The notes below the pieces were generated by a model, which worked only from the letters and a program-made list of their open reading frames with translations, had not been told where the DNA came from and did no database searches. Shown here piece by piece: positions 62,626 through 64,000 of a DNA stretch of 64,000 bases. Origin of the DNA: Prosthecobacter sp. SYSU 5D2 (GTDB taxonomy: Bacteria; Verrucomicrobiota; Verrucomicrobiia; Verrucomicrobiales; Verrucomicrobiaceae); contig NZ_JBBYXL010000006.1 in NCBI RefSeq assembly GCF_039655865.1, forward strand, positions 248,001 through 312,000. The letters run 5' to 3'. The first letter of the stretch is position 1, and each line of letters begins with the position of its first letter. A program made the position numbers and the translations under genes.

Positions 62626-63882
62626 TTAAAGACCCACCTGGGGAAGCCCCAGAAGGCGGCGGCGAAGCATGTCCATGGCGGCCTGGGAGGTGAGCAATTT
62701 GAAACGGTCCCGGCTGATGGGAAAGAAGAAGCGACGGACCAGGGTTTCCTGCCCCTTGGTGGCGAGACCGATAAAGACAGTTCCTGCGGGTTTTTCCTGC
62801 GTGCCGCCGGTGGGACCGGCGATGCCGGTGATGGAGAGGGCGTGATCCGCACCCGAGGTGGCCAGACAGCCATCCGCCATGGCACGGGCGACGGGTTCAC
62901 TCACAGCGCCGTGAAGGTCCAGAAGGCTGGCTGGCACGCCGAGGTGCTTTTGTTTGGCTTCATTGGCGTAGGTGACAAAGCCGTGGCCAAAGACTTTGGA
63001 AGAGCCGCTGACATCGGTTAGCCGGCTGGAAAGGTAACCGCCGGTGCAGGATTCCGCCGTGGCCAGCCACTGGCCCCGTTCTGCGAGGCTATGAATGATG
63101 ACCTCCTCCAGCACGCGGCGGTCTTCTGAGATGATGAATTCACCGAGGCGGTCTCGGACGATCTGCGCGCCGCGCAGTACCGGCTCCGGCTGTCCGGCCA
63201 GCCGCACATCCACATCGCCCTTGCCGATGCAGTAACCCAATTCCAGCCCCGCAACAGCTTCCAGCTCCTTTTCGGCTTTTTCGACAATGTCGGATTCTCC
63301 AATACCGGTGAGTTTTAAATAGAGGACGAGGCGGGACAGGCCATCCGGGGATAGGGCGCGGAGGCGGGGCTCGACACAATTTTCGACCATGGGCTTGATC
63401 TCGCGGGGCGGGCCTGGGAGCAGGAAAATGTGACTGTGCCATCCACGTGCAGCCCCGAGTTGTGCGGGAAAATAAAGCCCCGGAGCGGTACCAAAGGCAT
63501 TTTCCAGCACCTCTGCCCCCACAGGAACCATGGCCTGGCGCAGGGTGGCGGGAGAGACGGGCTTATTGCGCTTGATAAAATAGGCCTCCAGGTGCGCGGT
63601 GACCTCAGGATTCTGCACCATGGGCAGGCCGAGGAGTTCAGCGGTAGATTCGCGGGTGACGTCGTCATTGGTGGGACCAAGACCGCCGGAAACGAGGACG
63701 ACATCAGCGCGAGAGGCAGCTTCCGCGATGGCTTCACGCACGGCACCGCCATCGGGGACAACGGTCTGCCGGGCAACCTCGATTCCCAGAGCGGCCATGC
63801 GCTGGCCGATCCAGGCGGCATTGGTGTTGATGGTATCACCGAGGCAGAGTTCGGTGCCGGTATTGACGAGTTCAAGGCGCAT
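62626..63882 (-). CDS. cinA: CinA-family protein (COG1058 domain plus nicotinamide-nucleotide amidase)
   Basis: ATG 63882 gives 418 residues. The N-terminal COG1058/MoaB-like domain starts MRLELVNTGTELCLGDTINTN and includes LVSGGLGPTNDDVTRE and LLPGPPREIKPM. The C-terminal CinA domain has ATAESCTGGYLSSRLTDVSGSS with the catalytic Ser near residue 275 and SITGIAGPTGGTQEKPAGTV. Such proteins clean up or recycle pyridine nucleotides and are linked to competence in some bacteria; dprA is also present in this window but 60 kb away. Confidence 0.95.
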   Translation of the reverse strand: MRLELVNTGTELCLGDTINTNAAWIGQRMAALGIEVARQTVVPDGGAVREAIAEAASRADVVLVSGGLGPTNDDVTRESTAELLGLPMVQNPEVTAHLEAYFIKRNKPVSPATLRQAMVPVGAEVLENAFGTAPGLYFPAQLGAARGWHSHIFLLPGPPREIKPMVENCVEPRLRALSPDGLSRLVLYLKLTGIGESDIVEKAEKELEAVAGLELGYCIGKGDVDVRLAGQPEPVLRGAQIVRDRLGEFIISEDRRVLEEVIIHSLAERGQWLATAESCTGGYLSSRLTDVSGSSKVFGHGFVTYANEAKQKHLGVPASLLDLHGAVSEPVARAMADGCLATSGADHALSITGIAGPTGGTQEKPAGTVFIGLATKGQETLVRRFFFPISRDRFKLLTSQAAMDMLRRRLLGLPQVGL

Positions 63883-63917
63883 GGAGTGGGAGCAGATAGC
63901 GGTGAAGAGGGAGGACA

Positions 63918-63998
63918 TCAAGGGGCCAGATCAGGTGATGGTTTGATGATGCTTTTGCGTCTTCGAATGATCTTCTGGCCTTGGTGCAAGAAGAATCG
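63918..63998 (-). CDS. Possible C-terminal end of a gene beyond the window
   Basis: A minus-strand frame open from the window edge ends at TGA 63918-63920, 36 bases upstream of the cinA start. Its 26 residues are basic (HQGQKIIRRRKSIIKPSPD) and look like the cytoplasmic tail of a protein. It is too short to identify and a second frame also stays open for 22 codons. Confidence 0.3.
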   Translation of the reverse strand, partial: RFFLHQGQKIIRRRKSIIKPSPDLAP

Positions 63999-64000
63999 TC

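Overview
The window is a chromosomal segment of a GC-rich, diderm bacterium. The mix of genes suggests a Verrucomicrobiota member of the Prosthecobacter/Verrucomicrobium kind: a T2SS pseudopilus cluster with Gly-rich proteins, a ThuA-domain secreted protein, a TSUP/DoxX operon, many small secreted orphans, and paired short repeats. This placement is an inference from gene style; no rRNA or marker tree is available here. I see no prophage, insertion sequence or CRISPR array.

Layout. 1-9.8 kb is mostly housekeeping: the end of an L,D-transpeptidase, dprA, a glycosyltransferase, an NfeD-type membrane protease, purH, the pdxJ-acpS pair, thrH, a possible structured RNA and xylA. 10.2-20.9 kb is a type II secretion operon in the order F-G-G'-H-I-J-K-L-M-x-D, with no ATPase (GspE) or prepilin peptidase in the window. 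Two related repeats lie at its G/G' and G'/H junctions and supply the start codons and N-termini of G' and H. 20.9-29.3 kb on the minus strand holds a small conserved gene, a SWIM/SNF2 helicase, a LolA-like protein, a degenerate NtrC-type response regulator, aroB and miaA. One plus-strand coiled-coil gene with an A10 tract lies among them.

29.3-37.5 kb carries a TlpA-like thioredoxin, a complete RND efflux operon (pump, adaptor, TolC) and a DoxX/TSUP operon in which the TSUP gene is split by a frameshift. 37.5-45 kb is mixed: an HD protein, a PH-domain protein, a Vsr endonuclease with a palindromic in-frame insertion, secreted orphans, sufS-sufU and mutM. 45.3-49.8 kb is an RDD/SpoIIM/DUF4129-DUF4350 membrane operon. 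49.8-54.8 kb has purT, a divergent LysM protein/amidase pair and an amino-acid ABC transporter without a binding protein.

54.9-59.1 kb is a compact adenylating enzyme, PLP decarboxylase and acyl-carrier-protein cassette. It follows a truncated adenylating-enzyme paralogue and tRNA-Val(UAC). The likely chemistry is loading of an amino acid onto the carrier protein followed by decarboxylation while tethered. 59-64 kb has a YdcF-family protein, mazG, trxA, a ThuA protein, a guanidine-II (mini-ykkC) riboswitch in front of an SMR guanidinium exporter, and cinA.

The most noteworthy points are the 7-bp ATGACGA 'stop-start' repeats that donate N-termini to pseudopilins, the carrier-protein decarboxylation cassette, the sigma-54 activator-like regulator that has lost GAFTGA and its Walker B aspartate, the guanidine-II riboswitch, and a fused DUF4129/DUF4350 protein with a lipoprotein signal buried in its middle.
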